Shown: positions 49,831 to 57,900 of the stretch, in pieces
Position numbering within the stretch: the first letter of the stretch is position 1
Layout of the letters: the number at the start of each line of letters is the position of its first letter
Origin: an uncultured Clostridia bacterium
GTDB lineage: Bacteria; Bacillota; Clostridia; Christensenellales; Borkfalkiaceae
Direction: 5' to 3'
Assembly: GCA_947626105.1 (NCBI GenBank)
Contig: CANQQY010000008.1
Location: forward strand, 1 to 58,428
DNA: 58,428 nt
Made by a program: the position numbers and the translations under genes
Notes under the pieces: generated by a model
What the model was told of the DNA's origin: nothing
The model's input: the letters and a program-made list of their open reading frames with translations, nothing else
The model's database searches: none

Positions 49831-49869
49831 AGCGCGTGGAGAAATCTCAAAAAATTTTCGGGATTTCTA

Positions 49870-49898
49870 TTGACATCTCTGCCCCAAGATTGTATAAT
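49870..49898 (+). promoter_or_regulatory. Consensus sigma-A promoter for the MarR gene
   Basis: TTGACA, 17 bp, TATAAT, both boxes perfect, 49 bp upstream of the MarR start. This supports starting the gene at 49947 rather than at in-frame codons further upstream. Confidence 0.88.
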
Positions 49899-49946
49899 GG
49901 TAAACAGTTCGGAGCCGAACGAATTTCGGGCGGGAGGAGGCCAAGC

Positions 49947-50396
49947 ATGGGACAGAGAGACGTAATACTGGATTTTGCGCTCAACGCCTTTCAGTTGAGG
50001 AGAGGGATCAACGAAAGGGCCGCAAAGCGGTTTGGTCTTTCCTCCGTCGAGATCGACATTCTCTCCTATCTCTGCCTCTATCCCGATTATGCGACGGCTG
50101 CGGACATCGTGCGGGAGAGGAACATCAAGAAAAATACGCTCTCCGATCATGTGGAAAACCTTGTGCAGCGCGGGCTGTTGGAGCGCGTCGACCGACAGGA
50201 CGACCGCAGAAAGGTGACGCTCAAACTCACCGAAGAGGGGGAGAAGATCGCCGCGAAGTGCCTGAAAGAGCATGACGCCCTCAAACGGGAGTTGCTTGCG
50301 GGGCTCGACGGTGCGGAGATCGATCATATCTATCTCTGTCTCGATAAAATCTATGAAAATTCCCAGCGGCTTTTGGAACATACGGGCGGACAGTGA
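49947..50396 (+). CDS. MarR-family transcriptional regulator
   Basis: 149 residues from the ATG preceded by GGGAGGAGG. A winged helix-turn-helix occupies about 30-115: GLSSVEIDILSYLCLYPDY, the recognition helix (KKNTLSDHVENLVQRGLLE) and the wing RQDDRRKVTLKLTEEGE, as in MarR. Long N- and C-terminal helices form the dimer interface. It lies before, and on the same strand as, a small membrane protein gene, which it may control. Ligand unknown. Confidence 0.9.
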   Translation: MGQRDVILDFALNAFQLRRGINERAAKRFGLSSVEIDILSYLCLYPDYATAADIVRERNIKKNTLSDHVENLVQRGLLERVDRQDDRRKVTLKLTEEGEKIAAKCLKEHDALKRELLAGLDGAEIDHIYLCLDKIYENSQRLLEHTGGQ

Positions 50397-50505
50397 GTAT
50401 CCGGATCCGCAGCGCATAATTTGGAATGATTCGGATATAGAAAGGATAGATTCGGGTATATAATAAATGGGGAAACGATTTATCGGCAGAAAGGAAGAGG
50501 GGCAT

Positions 50506-51141
50506 ATGGAAGAGGCGAAAAGCGAAAAATCGGAAGCGCTCCGCGCATATCTTCCCGCGATCGTAGCGGGCTTGCTCACGCTTACCACGGTAATACTATA
50601 TTCAACCGTCATCGAATGGCGGTGGTGGAGCGTATATCTGGCAATGGCGATCATGACGCTCGTCCCGTTTGCCATTATATTTGTCAACCGTAAGTGGGCA
50701 TTGGGGCTTCCTCAATATCTCATCATACTGTTTTGCGTGCATACGGTGCTGTCCGTCGATATGGGGACGGCTTTGGGCTTTTACGGAAAGTGGAAGTGGT
50801 GGGATACCGCCGTGCACTGCTTTTTCGGATTTTTGGCTTGCGCAACGCTGTATTACCTCTACTTCCGTCTCAAAGACGACCGTCCGAAGGCGGTCGATTA
50901 TATCGTCATGGTGCTTCTCGTGATCTCCTTTGCGGCGATCTGGGAGGTCTATGAGTTTGTCGCCGGAGCGATCCTCGACAGCGATATGCAGGACGTAAGA
51001 GCATTGATGGAGCAGGGACTCAACCCTATTACCGACACGATGGTCGATATCGTCGTCGCATTCGTCGGCTCTCTTCTCTTTTTGCTGTTTCTGTATTTGA
51101 AATATCTGTTTGTCAAGAGAAAGAATCGGCAAAACCGTTGA
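50506..51141 (+). CDS. Small polytopic membrane protein, YjdF/DUF2238-like
   Basis: 211 residues from 50506, where GAGGGG lies just before the ATG; an in-frame ATG at 50467 has no ribosome site. Six hydrophobic segments. The motifs GFYGKWKWWDTAVHCFFGFLACATL, split by helices, then AIWEVYEF and DTMVDIVVAFVGS recall the conserved Asp/His/Glu pattern of DUF2238 (E. coli YjdF), whose function is unknown. Recognition is by motif only. It is followed by a good terminator, so it likely forms a two-gene unit with the MarR regulator. Confidence 0.72.
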   Translation: MEEAKSEKSEALRAYLPAIVAGLLTLTTVILYSTVIEWRWWSVYLAMAIMTLVPFAIIFVNRKWALGLPQYLIILFCVHTVLSVDMGTALGFYGKWKWWDTAVHCFFGFLACATLYYLYFRLKDDRPKAVDYIVMVLLVISFAAIWEVYEFVAGAILDSDMQDVRALMEQGLNPITDTMVDIVVAFVGSLLFLLFLYLKYLFVKRKNRQNR

Positions 51142-51212
51142 GCCGATTGTGCGGCGATTTGTTCTGCTTAAAGAAAGCAAAATACTTTAATCTTTTGGAA
51201 TACATTGAAAGC

Positions 51213-51238
51213 GGGGACGATTAGTCCCCGTTTTTTTC
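51213..51238 (+). terminator. Rho-independent terminator upstream of the ESCRT-like operon
   Basis: CGGGGAC-GATTA-GTCCCCG followed by seven T. It insulates the downstream operon from readthrough. Confidence 0.93.
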
Positions 51239-51313
51239 GTAGAAAAACATTTAACTCAATCTGGTAATAAGGTCGAAAACAAAAAAATCCACCGGTGACT
51301 TTTTCCCGAAAGA

Positions 51314-51343
51314 TTGACATAAACAGATGGGTTGTGTTATAAT
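51314..51343 (+). promoter_or_regulatory. Sigma-A promoter for the ESCRT-like operon
   Basis: TTGACA, 18 bp, TATAAT, both boxes perfect. The transcript would start near 51350, giving a roughly 97-nt, very A/T-rich leader before the first gene. No operator or attenuator hairpin was recognised in it. Confidence 0.85.
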
Positions 51344-51446
51344 TATTTTGGAATATTCAGTAAGAATTTGTCGCTTTTCATAATACCAAATAAATAGAGA
51401 AAAAATTAAAATATATTTATATTATAGTTTGGGAGGAAAACAAAAA

Positions 51447-52049
51447 ATGCAGCAACAGAAATTTATCACATCCCACAGAGAACGTGTCGAGAGGGCGAAA
51501 CGGCTGATTGAACCGTTGCCCGAACATATTTCGATCTTCGACAGGGAAGCGTTCGTCGAATTTTTCTTACTGGAAGATATCGAGCGTCTGTACCGCTACC
51601 GCTACGAAAAGGTAAAAAGCAGGAATCCGACGACGCGCGAGGGAATTTTTTCCCAAAAGAAACAGCTTGAGAAAATGCACTACCTCATCTATATGTTAAC
51701 TAGCTGCATTGAGGTATTGAATGGAAAAATCGACGTGGGCGCCTATTCCGATGTTTGGAAAGCGATCCACGAACATCAGCTCAAAGTTGCGGCGGGGAAC
51801 ATGAAATACCTCGATCAGCTTGTCAAGATGACAGAGTCCATGCTCAAAGATGTGGATGAAGAGGCGCTCGATGCGGCGCATAAGATGTTGGAAGCGGGGG
51901 AGTTCATGAATGAACTTGAAGCACATGACGCCAACGTCCGTAGTTTGAGAGGCATCCCCGAATATGAGGAGGTCAATGTCGTCATTGATCCTGCGGATGC
52001 GGACAAGAGTAACAAAAATAGTACAAAGTACAAGCCCGATTTGAACTGA
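51447..52049 (+). CDS. ESCRT-III-like (Snf7/CHMP-like) helical protein A
   Basis: 200 residues, almost all predicted helical. The ATG at 51447 has GGGAGG 10 nt upstream; a TTG at 51429 in the same frame overlaps the ribosome site and is rejected. Residues about 20-130 give long amphipathic helices (SQKKQLEKMHYLIYML, then GKIDVGAYSDVWKAI) and a fourth helix LVKMTESMLKDVDEEALDAA; the C-terminal 40 residues are disordered and charged. It shares GAY(S/T) and KDxD spacings with the next protein. Length and helix order fit ESCRT-III subunits, which polymerise on membranes and present a C-terminal MIT-interacting tail, but this is remote similarity judged by eye. No signal peptide or membrane helix. 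First gene of the operon. Confidence 0.6.
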   Translation: MQQQKFITSHRERVERAKRLIEPLPEHISIFDREAFVEFFLLEDIERLYRYRYEKVKSRNPTTREGIFSQKKQLEKMHYLIYMLTSCIEVLNGKIDVGAYSDVWKAIHEHQLKVAAGNMKYLDQLVKMTESMLKDVDEEALDAAHKMLEAGEFMNELEAHDANVRSLRGIPEYEEVNVVIDPADADKSNKNSTKYKPDLN

Positions 52050-52075
52050 AAAAATATTAAAGGAGAAAATAAATT

Positions 52076-52687
52076 ATGGCAAAGAAAACGAACGACGAAA
52101 AAATCATTGCGGCGATGGACTCGCTTGATAGTGCGGTGAGAATGCTCGAAAAGTACGGCGTAATGTATAATGAGTATATTGACAGCGCCGCACTTCGCGG
52201 CAATGACGCAAAGGCAAAGCAACTCATCAAGCAGAAACACCGGGTAGATGCACTTGCGGAACAGCTTGGTACGTTAAAAGAAAATATCAGGCTCGGCGCA
52301 TATACCGCGCAGGCCATTTCGCAACTCGGGAAGCTTCCCGAAGCAATCGCGGGATGTAAGGGACTTCTTGCCGAAACCCCCGATTTCACGAAACTCGGAA
52401 AGAGCATCACGGCGATCTTCAAAGACATGGACAAGTCAGAATCTGAGATTGCCAAACTCAACGAAATTCTCAATCCTCAGCCCGTGGACACCATCGCAAG
52501 CCGTCTCGACGGCACAAACAGCTCCGAAGAGGAGAACACCGATTGGTTTAAGGCCGAATATGCGGCAATGCTCGAGCGGATCAAGCCGAAGATCGCTCCC
52601 GAGACGGTGGCCAAACCCGACTTCGACGGCTTGACGGGCGATATCGACTACGAGGGTATCATCCAAGACGAAAAGAAGAAGAAATAA
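52076..52687 (+). CDS. ESCRT-III-like (Snf7/CHMP-like) helical protein B
   Basis: 203 residues, start preceded by AAAGGAG. Predicted helices: about 8-40 (IIAAMDSLDSAVRMLEKYG), 44-105 (GNDAKAKQLIKQKHRVDALA and GAYTAQAISQLGKLPEAIA) and 108-135 (KLGKSITAIFKDMDKSESEI), then an acidic tail with TDWFKAEYAAMLERIKPK and a basic end. The order short basic start, long helical hairpin, central helices, acidic C-terminal tail is that of CHMP1/Vps24-like ESCRT-III proteins, and the hairpin tip (RGNDAKAKQL) resembles the KGDYEGAR-type tip of CHMP1. Its stop is 3 bp from the AAA ATPase start. PspA/Vipp1-type ESCRT-III proteins are alternatives but are longer in helix 1-2 and have no ATPase partner. Confidence 0.62.
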   Translation: MAKKTNDEKIIAAMDSLDSAVRMLEKYGVMYNEYIDSAALRGNDAKAKQLIKQKHRVDALAEQLGTLKENIRLGAYTAQAISQLGKLPEAIAGCKGLLAETPDFTKLGKSITAIFKDMDKSESEIAKLNEILNPQPVDTIASRLDGTNSSEEENTDWFKAEYAAMLERIKPKIAPETVAKPDFDGLTGDIDYEGIIQDEKKKK

Positions 52688-52690
52688 GCT

Positions 52691-53896
52691 ATGGCAGAAG
52701 CTAGCATGATGGGAGTATTCAACTCCAAAGTTTCCTCTTTCAATGAGGCGGTCAGAGCGCAGGACGCGGAGACCATTTCCGAGATCGGTGCGGAGTTGCT
52801 TCGCATCGGGTTTGATGAATGCGTCAAGCCGAACGTCGGGACAGGCCTGAAAGAGACCTATCGCAAGCAGTGTCTCTCCGTGATATCCTATCTTGCGAAA
52901 CTCACCCGTACCCCCGCCGTGCCCATACATTCGGGCGCGGCGAATGAGGGGAGCGATCCTTACTATGCCCCGCAGCAGTGGTTTTCGGATGAAGCGCCCG
53001 ATCTTGGCTTCAAGGACATCATCGGCGTACAGGAGGTAAAGGACGCTTTCATGGTGGACGTTGTTGCGCCTCTCCGTCCCGAATTCCGCGATATCTACCG
53101 CAAATTCAGGGGGGAGCAGCTCGGTGCACAGCTTCTCCTTTATGGCCCTCCCGGCACGGGCAAGACGCATATCGTCAAATGCCTCGCAGGCGCCCTCAAT
53201 TGCAAGATCGCAGTCGTTCAGACGAGTGAAGTGCTCGCATCTGTCGTCGGAGTCGCGGAGAAGAATATCCGCGACATCTTCGCACAGGCAGCTGAGCTCA
53301 ACCGCTGCATCATCTTTTTCGATGAGATCGACAGCATCTGCGCCGACCGCGATTCAGAGGACAGCCGCCACACAAAATCCATTCTGACGACTCTGCTCAC
53401 TTGCATGGACGGGTTCATGAAGACCAAAAGAGAAGGACAGCTGCGCATCATTGTCGCGGCGACCAATCTTCCCTGGAAGCTCGACGCCGCCCTGAAACGC
53501 GGTGGCAGATTTGAAACACAGATTTATGTCCCTCTTCCCGATGAGAATGCAGTCAAGAAGTTCGTCGGCATGTATCTCGGGAAACTTCCCCATGACGATA
53601 ACGTCACCGTCGATGCTTTGGCGGCAAAGCTTGAGGGATATTCCGGCGCCGATATCAAGGCCGTCATGAAACAAGTCGCAAACCGCCCTCTTGAGAGAGA
53701 GGTCAAAAATGTTCTGAACGAGAGGATCGGAAGACCTCTTGGAGAGCGAGTGACGATGCGCGACTGCGACGAAGTCATAAAAAAATACATAAACAGCGTG
53801 ACTCCGGAGATGCTTCTCCGCTTTGAAGCATATAACCGCGGCATGCCTTTCGAGACATTTCTCGAACTTTTGAAGCAAACAAAATCCGATCAATGA
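52691..53896 (+). CDS. Vps4-clade AAA ATPase with MIT-like N-terminus
   Basis: 401 residues. N-terminal helical domain (about 8-75): ends in LKETYRKQCLSVISYLAKL, matching the third helix of MIT domains (KESIRAKCxxYLxxAxKL type). AAA core: Walker A GPPGTGKT (152-159), Walker B FFDEID (Asp211, Glu212), pore-like segment VLASVVGVAEKNIRDIF, and the meiotic-clade sensor segment ATNLPWKLDAALKR followed by IYVPLPDENA. The arginine-finger region reads R270-GG-R273-F instead of the usual RRF of Vps4. The C-terminal helix VTPEMLLRFEAYNRGM also fits Vps4-like enzymes. Vps4 remodels ESCRT-III polymers; the two genes just upstream are the natural substrates. Overlaps the protease start by 4 bp. Confidence 0.82.
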   Translation: MAEASMMGVFNSKVSSFNEAVRAQDAETISEIGAELLRIGFDECVKPNVGTGLKETYRKQCLSVISYLAKLTRTPAVPIHSGAANEGSDPYYAPQQWFSDEAPDLGFKDIIGVQEVKDAFMVDVVAPLRPEFRDIYRKFRGEQLGAQLLLYGPPGTGKTHIVKCLAGALNCKIAVVQTSEVLASVVGVAEKNIRDIFAQAAELNRCIIFFDEIDSICADRDSEDSRHTKSILTTLLTCMDGFMKTKREGQLRIIVAATNLPWKLDAALKRGGRFETQIYVPLPDENAVKKFVGMYLGKLPHDDNVTVDALAAKLEGYSGADIKAVMKQVANRPLEREVKNVLNERIGRPLGERVTMRDCDEVIKKYINSVTPEMLLRFEAYNRGMPFETFLELLKQTKSDQ

Positions 53897-54939
53897 TGCT
53901 TACGAAAAAACAGATCACAACATTATTTTATAACGCGAGGGAACTCGTGCGGTTGAACAGACCGCGCGACGCGCGTTCTTATGTCTTGATTTTACTCGAT
54001 AGTGCACTTGAAAGCTATAAAAGGGCTTCGACGATTCTCGCAAAAGCGAAGATGGGGGCCTTTCTCGACCGCTGGATCGCCGTCTCACGGGAACTGTATG
54101 CCAAAGGGGTTACGGATTTTGTGCGCGAAAGTTTCGGTCTCCCTATAACAAATGATGCGCAGAAGACGGAACCCGTTCCCGTTGCGCCGCCCAAGCCCGC
54201 ACCGTCGGATAACGCTCCGCCGCTTCCCGGAACATTGTCCGAGCGTCCGAAAGAACTTCCCAAAGGCGAGAACGATATTGATTATTCCGGTCTGATCGAG
54301 GAGACGAAAGAGACGCAGGGTCTGTGTGCGGAAGTGTTCGAAAGAAACAAAGGCGCGGTTGCGGAGATCCATGTGATCGGAAACGGAAAGGCCGCAAGCG
54401 GCACCGGATTCGTCATTTCCGAGAAAGGATATCTCCTTACGAACGATCATGTGGTTTTTGACGAAGACAACGGAGGCTACTTTCCCAAAATTTCGATGAA
54501 ACTTTGCGGCGGGGAGAAAGGGCATCGGCTCGAAGTGTTGTTTTCCGATAAAAAAACCGATATCGCGCTCTGCAAATTCGATCCCGAGGAAGTCGGCAAG
54601 TGTGCTTGTGTAAAGCGCATTGCCGACTATTCGTCGTTAAAACAGGGCGCCGATTGCATTTTGATCGGAAACGGCTTCGGCATGGGGCTCGCTCCGTTTT
54701 CCGGCGAGGTGCGGTATACGAGGGATGACGACGGAAATTTGGTCCATACTGCGCCTTCCAACCCCGGCGATTCCGGTGCACCCGTATTCAACCGCAAGGG
54801 GGAGTGCATCGGCATAAACAAATCCAAGACGGTGCGCGTCAACGAAGAGACCGCCGACGGGATCGCCAACGCGACCCCGATAGATACCGTAGAAGAACTC
54901 CTGGCCAAATGGTGCAGCCATAATAAGATCGAACTGTAA
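53893..54939 (+). CDS. Trypsin-like serine protease with MIT-like N-terminus, cytosolic
   Basis: 348 residues, no signal peptide or membrane helix. N-terminal domain (about 5-85) is helical (NARELVRLNRPRDARSYVLI, then LDSALESYKRASTILAKA) and resembles an MIT domain in helix spacing. A Pro-rich linker (VPVAPPKPAPSDNAPPLPG) separates it from a trypsin/HtrA-type protease (about 140-345) with triad His186 (TNDHVV), Asp223 (KTDIALCKF) and Ser294 (NPGDSGAP) and the oxyanion sequence GDSGAPVFNRKGECIG. No PDZ domain. MIT-plus-protease is the layout of eukaryotic calpain-7, whose MIT domains bind ESCRT-III. Starts inside the stop of the ATPase (ATGA). It may be recruited to, and activated on, the ESCRT-like polymer (inference). 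Confidence 0.8.
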   Translation: MMLTKKQITTLFYNARELVRLNRPRDARSYVLILLDSALESYKRASTILAKAKMGAFLDRWIAVSRELYAKGVTDFVRESFGLPITNDAQKTEPVPVAPPKPAPSDNAPPLPGTLSERPKELPKGENDIDYSGLIEETKETQGLCAEVFERNKGAVAEIHVIGNGKAASGTGFVISEKGYLLTNDHVVFDEDNGGYFPKISMKLCGGEKGHRLEVLFSDKKTDIALCKFDPEEVGKCACVKRIADYSSLKQGADCILIGNGFGMGLAPFSGEVRYTRDDDGNLVHTAPSNPGDSGAPVFNRKGECIGINKSKTVRVNEETADGIANATPIDTVEELLAKWCSHNKIEL

Positions 54940-54950
54940 GAGGGAAAAAC

Positions 54951-57900
54951 ATGAAGATCCAAGAGGCAATCAATAGAATCGAAAATGTTCTGCATAGAGA
55001 AACTTCGAAATATCCGCAACTGAACGACGACGAGGCGAAGTCACGCCTTGTATCGGCGAAAAAGGGTCTCGAAGCGATCAAGGAGTCGTCTCTTGAGAAG
55101 GGGGAGCTCTTAGTCCCTCAAGCACTCGCAAATCTTCTTAACGACATGAGCGCAGTTACTCCTGAAAGAGCAACCGATATTGATTTTGCCGTTACCGCAT
55201 GGCGGAGAAACAGGGATATAGATCTCGGAAAGGATAGAGGTGCCGACATGAAAGGGAAATCAAAGAAACCCATTCGGAAGAATCCATTTTTTTGGGTAAT
55301 TTTCTGTATTTTTGTTCTGATGATCGTCTTTGCTTTTGTGGCGGCATTTATCCCCGAAGACAAAATCCCGAAATGGGTCACGTTTGTGTTTTCTCCTATT
55401 GGGATCGTTGCGGGTCTTATTCAATTGGCTCTTGCTCTTCGTGAATGGAAGAGCGATATGCGGCACGGGGAAGAGGGATCGAAGATACAAGACGGGGTCT
55501 CTTCTGACATTTCGGTTCAGATAGACGACCATAGAAAGTTTGATGACCATAGCAAGCATGACGATCATTCAAAGAGGGTCACCATCAATGGGAACGTTTA
55601 TATTAATAAAGGTTTTTTAATATTAGCTATCGTTGCCATTTTATGCGTTACCGCATTAGGGATCGTCGCTATGGTAATCTCTGCGAACAGAGAAAAGTTC
55701 GCCCCGGCAAGTACGCCCGGCACAACGAACGGATCGCAGTTTCCCGACGATTCTTCCGCAGGGAAGACACCGGACAACCCCCTGATCGAATATGAAGGGT
55801 TTGACGTCATCATCAATGACGATGGGGAAACCGTGACCGTAAGCATAAACACGCAGAAAGACGGAACAGAAGTTGAATTTCCAACTTATATCCAAAAGAA
55901 CGGAAAGGTGTATCGTGTGACGGCAGTCGGAAAAGCGGGGCTTACAAGAAATGATAAAATACGATCTGTCAACCTTTCCACATCGATCGAAAGAATAGAG
56001 AGCGGAGCCTTTGCCAATTTTTCGGCTCTCAAGGAAATTTCCGTTCCCGACAGCGTGACTTATATCGGGCAAAGCGCCTTTTTGGGCTGCACAGCTCTGA
56101 AAACGGTCAATGCAGACAGTCTCAAAGCATGGTATGAAATCGAATTCGACGGGGAAAACAGCAATCCTCTTTCTCCGAATGTCGATTCGGCCTTAACAAT
56201 CGCAGGCAAACCGATCACGGGAGAGCAGACCATAGAAGGCGTCAGTATCATCCCCGCTTATACCTTCCAAAATTCCGCAATCACCCAAGTGACCCTTGAG
56301 AGCGGCGTGACCAAGATCGGGAAGAACGCTTTTTTCAACTGCACACAGCTTACGACGGTGTGGAATAAAAGCGAACTCAATATTGAAAAGAGCAGTACGG
56401 AAAACGGATACGCCGGCTATTACGCAGAACATATTTATAAGGTCGATTTGGAGACGGGACGGATCGCAACGGACGACGGCTTCCTCTTTGATGAAGGCGA
56501 TGAGCCGACTCTTGTCGGATACAGCGGTTCCGCCGAAACGTTGATTCTCCCTGCCGCTGCCCCGCATGGGTCGACTTATGTAATTGCCAATGACGTCTTT
56601 CGGGACAATGCAAGCATTAAAAGCGTCACAATTCCCGAAAGTGTGACGGGTATCGGATACGCCGTGTTTCACGGTTGTGCAAACATAGAGAGTATGACGT
56701 TACCCTTTATAGGATTTTCTACTACCGGTGGGGTTCAAGGATATAGCGGTACAGCCGAGTTCATTGATCCGATAGGTTATTTATTTGGCTTATGGTCTTA
56801 TGATGGAGGGGTCGCTGTCGAGCAGAGTCATTGGGGTAAGTATATCAGTGGCGATAAGGCGGGCAAGGAAGGGCATTTCTCTCAAACTTACTTTATTCCC
56901 GCATCTCTTAAGAACGTAACGGTACTTGGGGGAGAGATATGTGACGGTGCATTTTATGAGTGTGAAAATATTGAGAGCGTGACTATTGGAAACGCCGTGA
57001 CTTCGATTGGAGATCATGCGTTCTATGATTGTAGCTCGCTTGAAAATGTAACATTCGGAGAGAATATCACATTGACTGAAATCAAAAACTCTGCGTTCTC
57101 GAATTGCAGTTCGCTTGCAAGCATAGAGATCCCCGCAGGCGTGACCTCAATTGGGACTGATGTGTTCCATGGTTGCAGTTCACTTACAAGCATTGAGATT
57201 CCCGAGGGCGTGACATTGATTGGCGACTTCGCGTTTTATGACTGCGAATCATTGGTGAGTATCGTGATCCCTGAGAGTGTGGCATCGATTGGAAGATGGG
57301 CGTTCTCTTGTTGCTATCACCTTATGGAAGTATGGAATTATTCCGATCTACCGATTGAAAAAGGAAAGTCAGACTATGGTTATGTAGCATATTACGCAAA
57401 GCAAGTTTACACAACGAATGAAGCGAGTAAGCAGACGGTGACAAACGATGGATATATCTTCTACGAAGACAGCGAAGGATCCTATTTGATTGGCTATCAA
57501 GGAGACAAAACATCTCTTACGCTTCCCGCAACAAGCCCGAGCGGGAAAGCCTACGCGATCAATGAATATGTGTTCTATGGTTGCAGTTCACTTACAAGCA
57601 TAGAGATTCCCGAGGGCGTGACATTGATTGGCGACTTCGCGTTTCATGACTGCGAATCATTGGTGAGTATCGTGATCCCTGAGAGTGTGACATCGATTAG
57701 AAGATGGGCGTTCTCTTTTTGCAGTTCACTTACGAATATTGTGATTTCAGAGGGCGTGACTTCGATTGGGAGTTTTGCGTTTGAGGGTTGCAGTTCACTT
57801 GAAAGGATTGAAGTAGAGCCCGGGAATGCCAAATATCACGCAACGGGGAATTGTTTGATTGAGACGGAGAGTGGGATCTTACTTTTGGGTTGTAAATCAA

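Noticed and set aside
49620-49946. N-terminal extension of the MarR protein (in-frame from 49620)
   Set aside because: It would span a hairpin, the tandem repeat and a perfect promoter. The ATG at 49947 has GGGAGGAGG in front and matches MarR length.
51447-52687. PspA/Vipp1 stress proteins
   Set aside because: These proteins lack the typical N-terminal amphipathic helix and the long continuous coiled coil, come as two divergent copies, and sit with a Vps4-like ATPase, which PspA/Vipp1 do not use.
52691-53896. FtsH or other bacterial AAA protease/remodeller
   Set aside because: There is no membrane helix or zinc protease domain. The PW-x-LD-x-A and IYVPLPD signatures and the operon partners fit the Vps4 clade better, although GGRF is FtsH-like.
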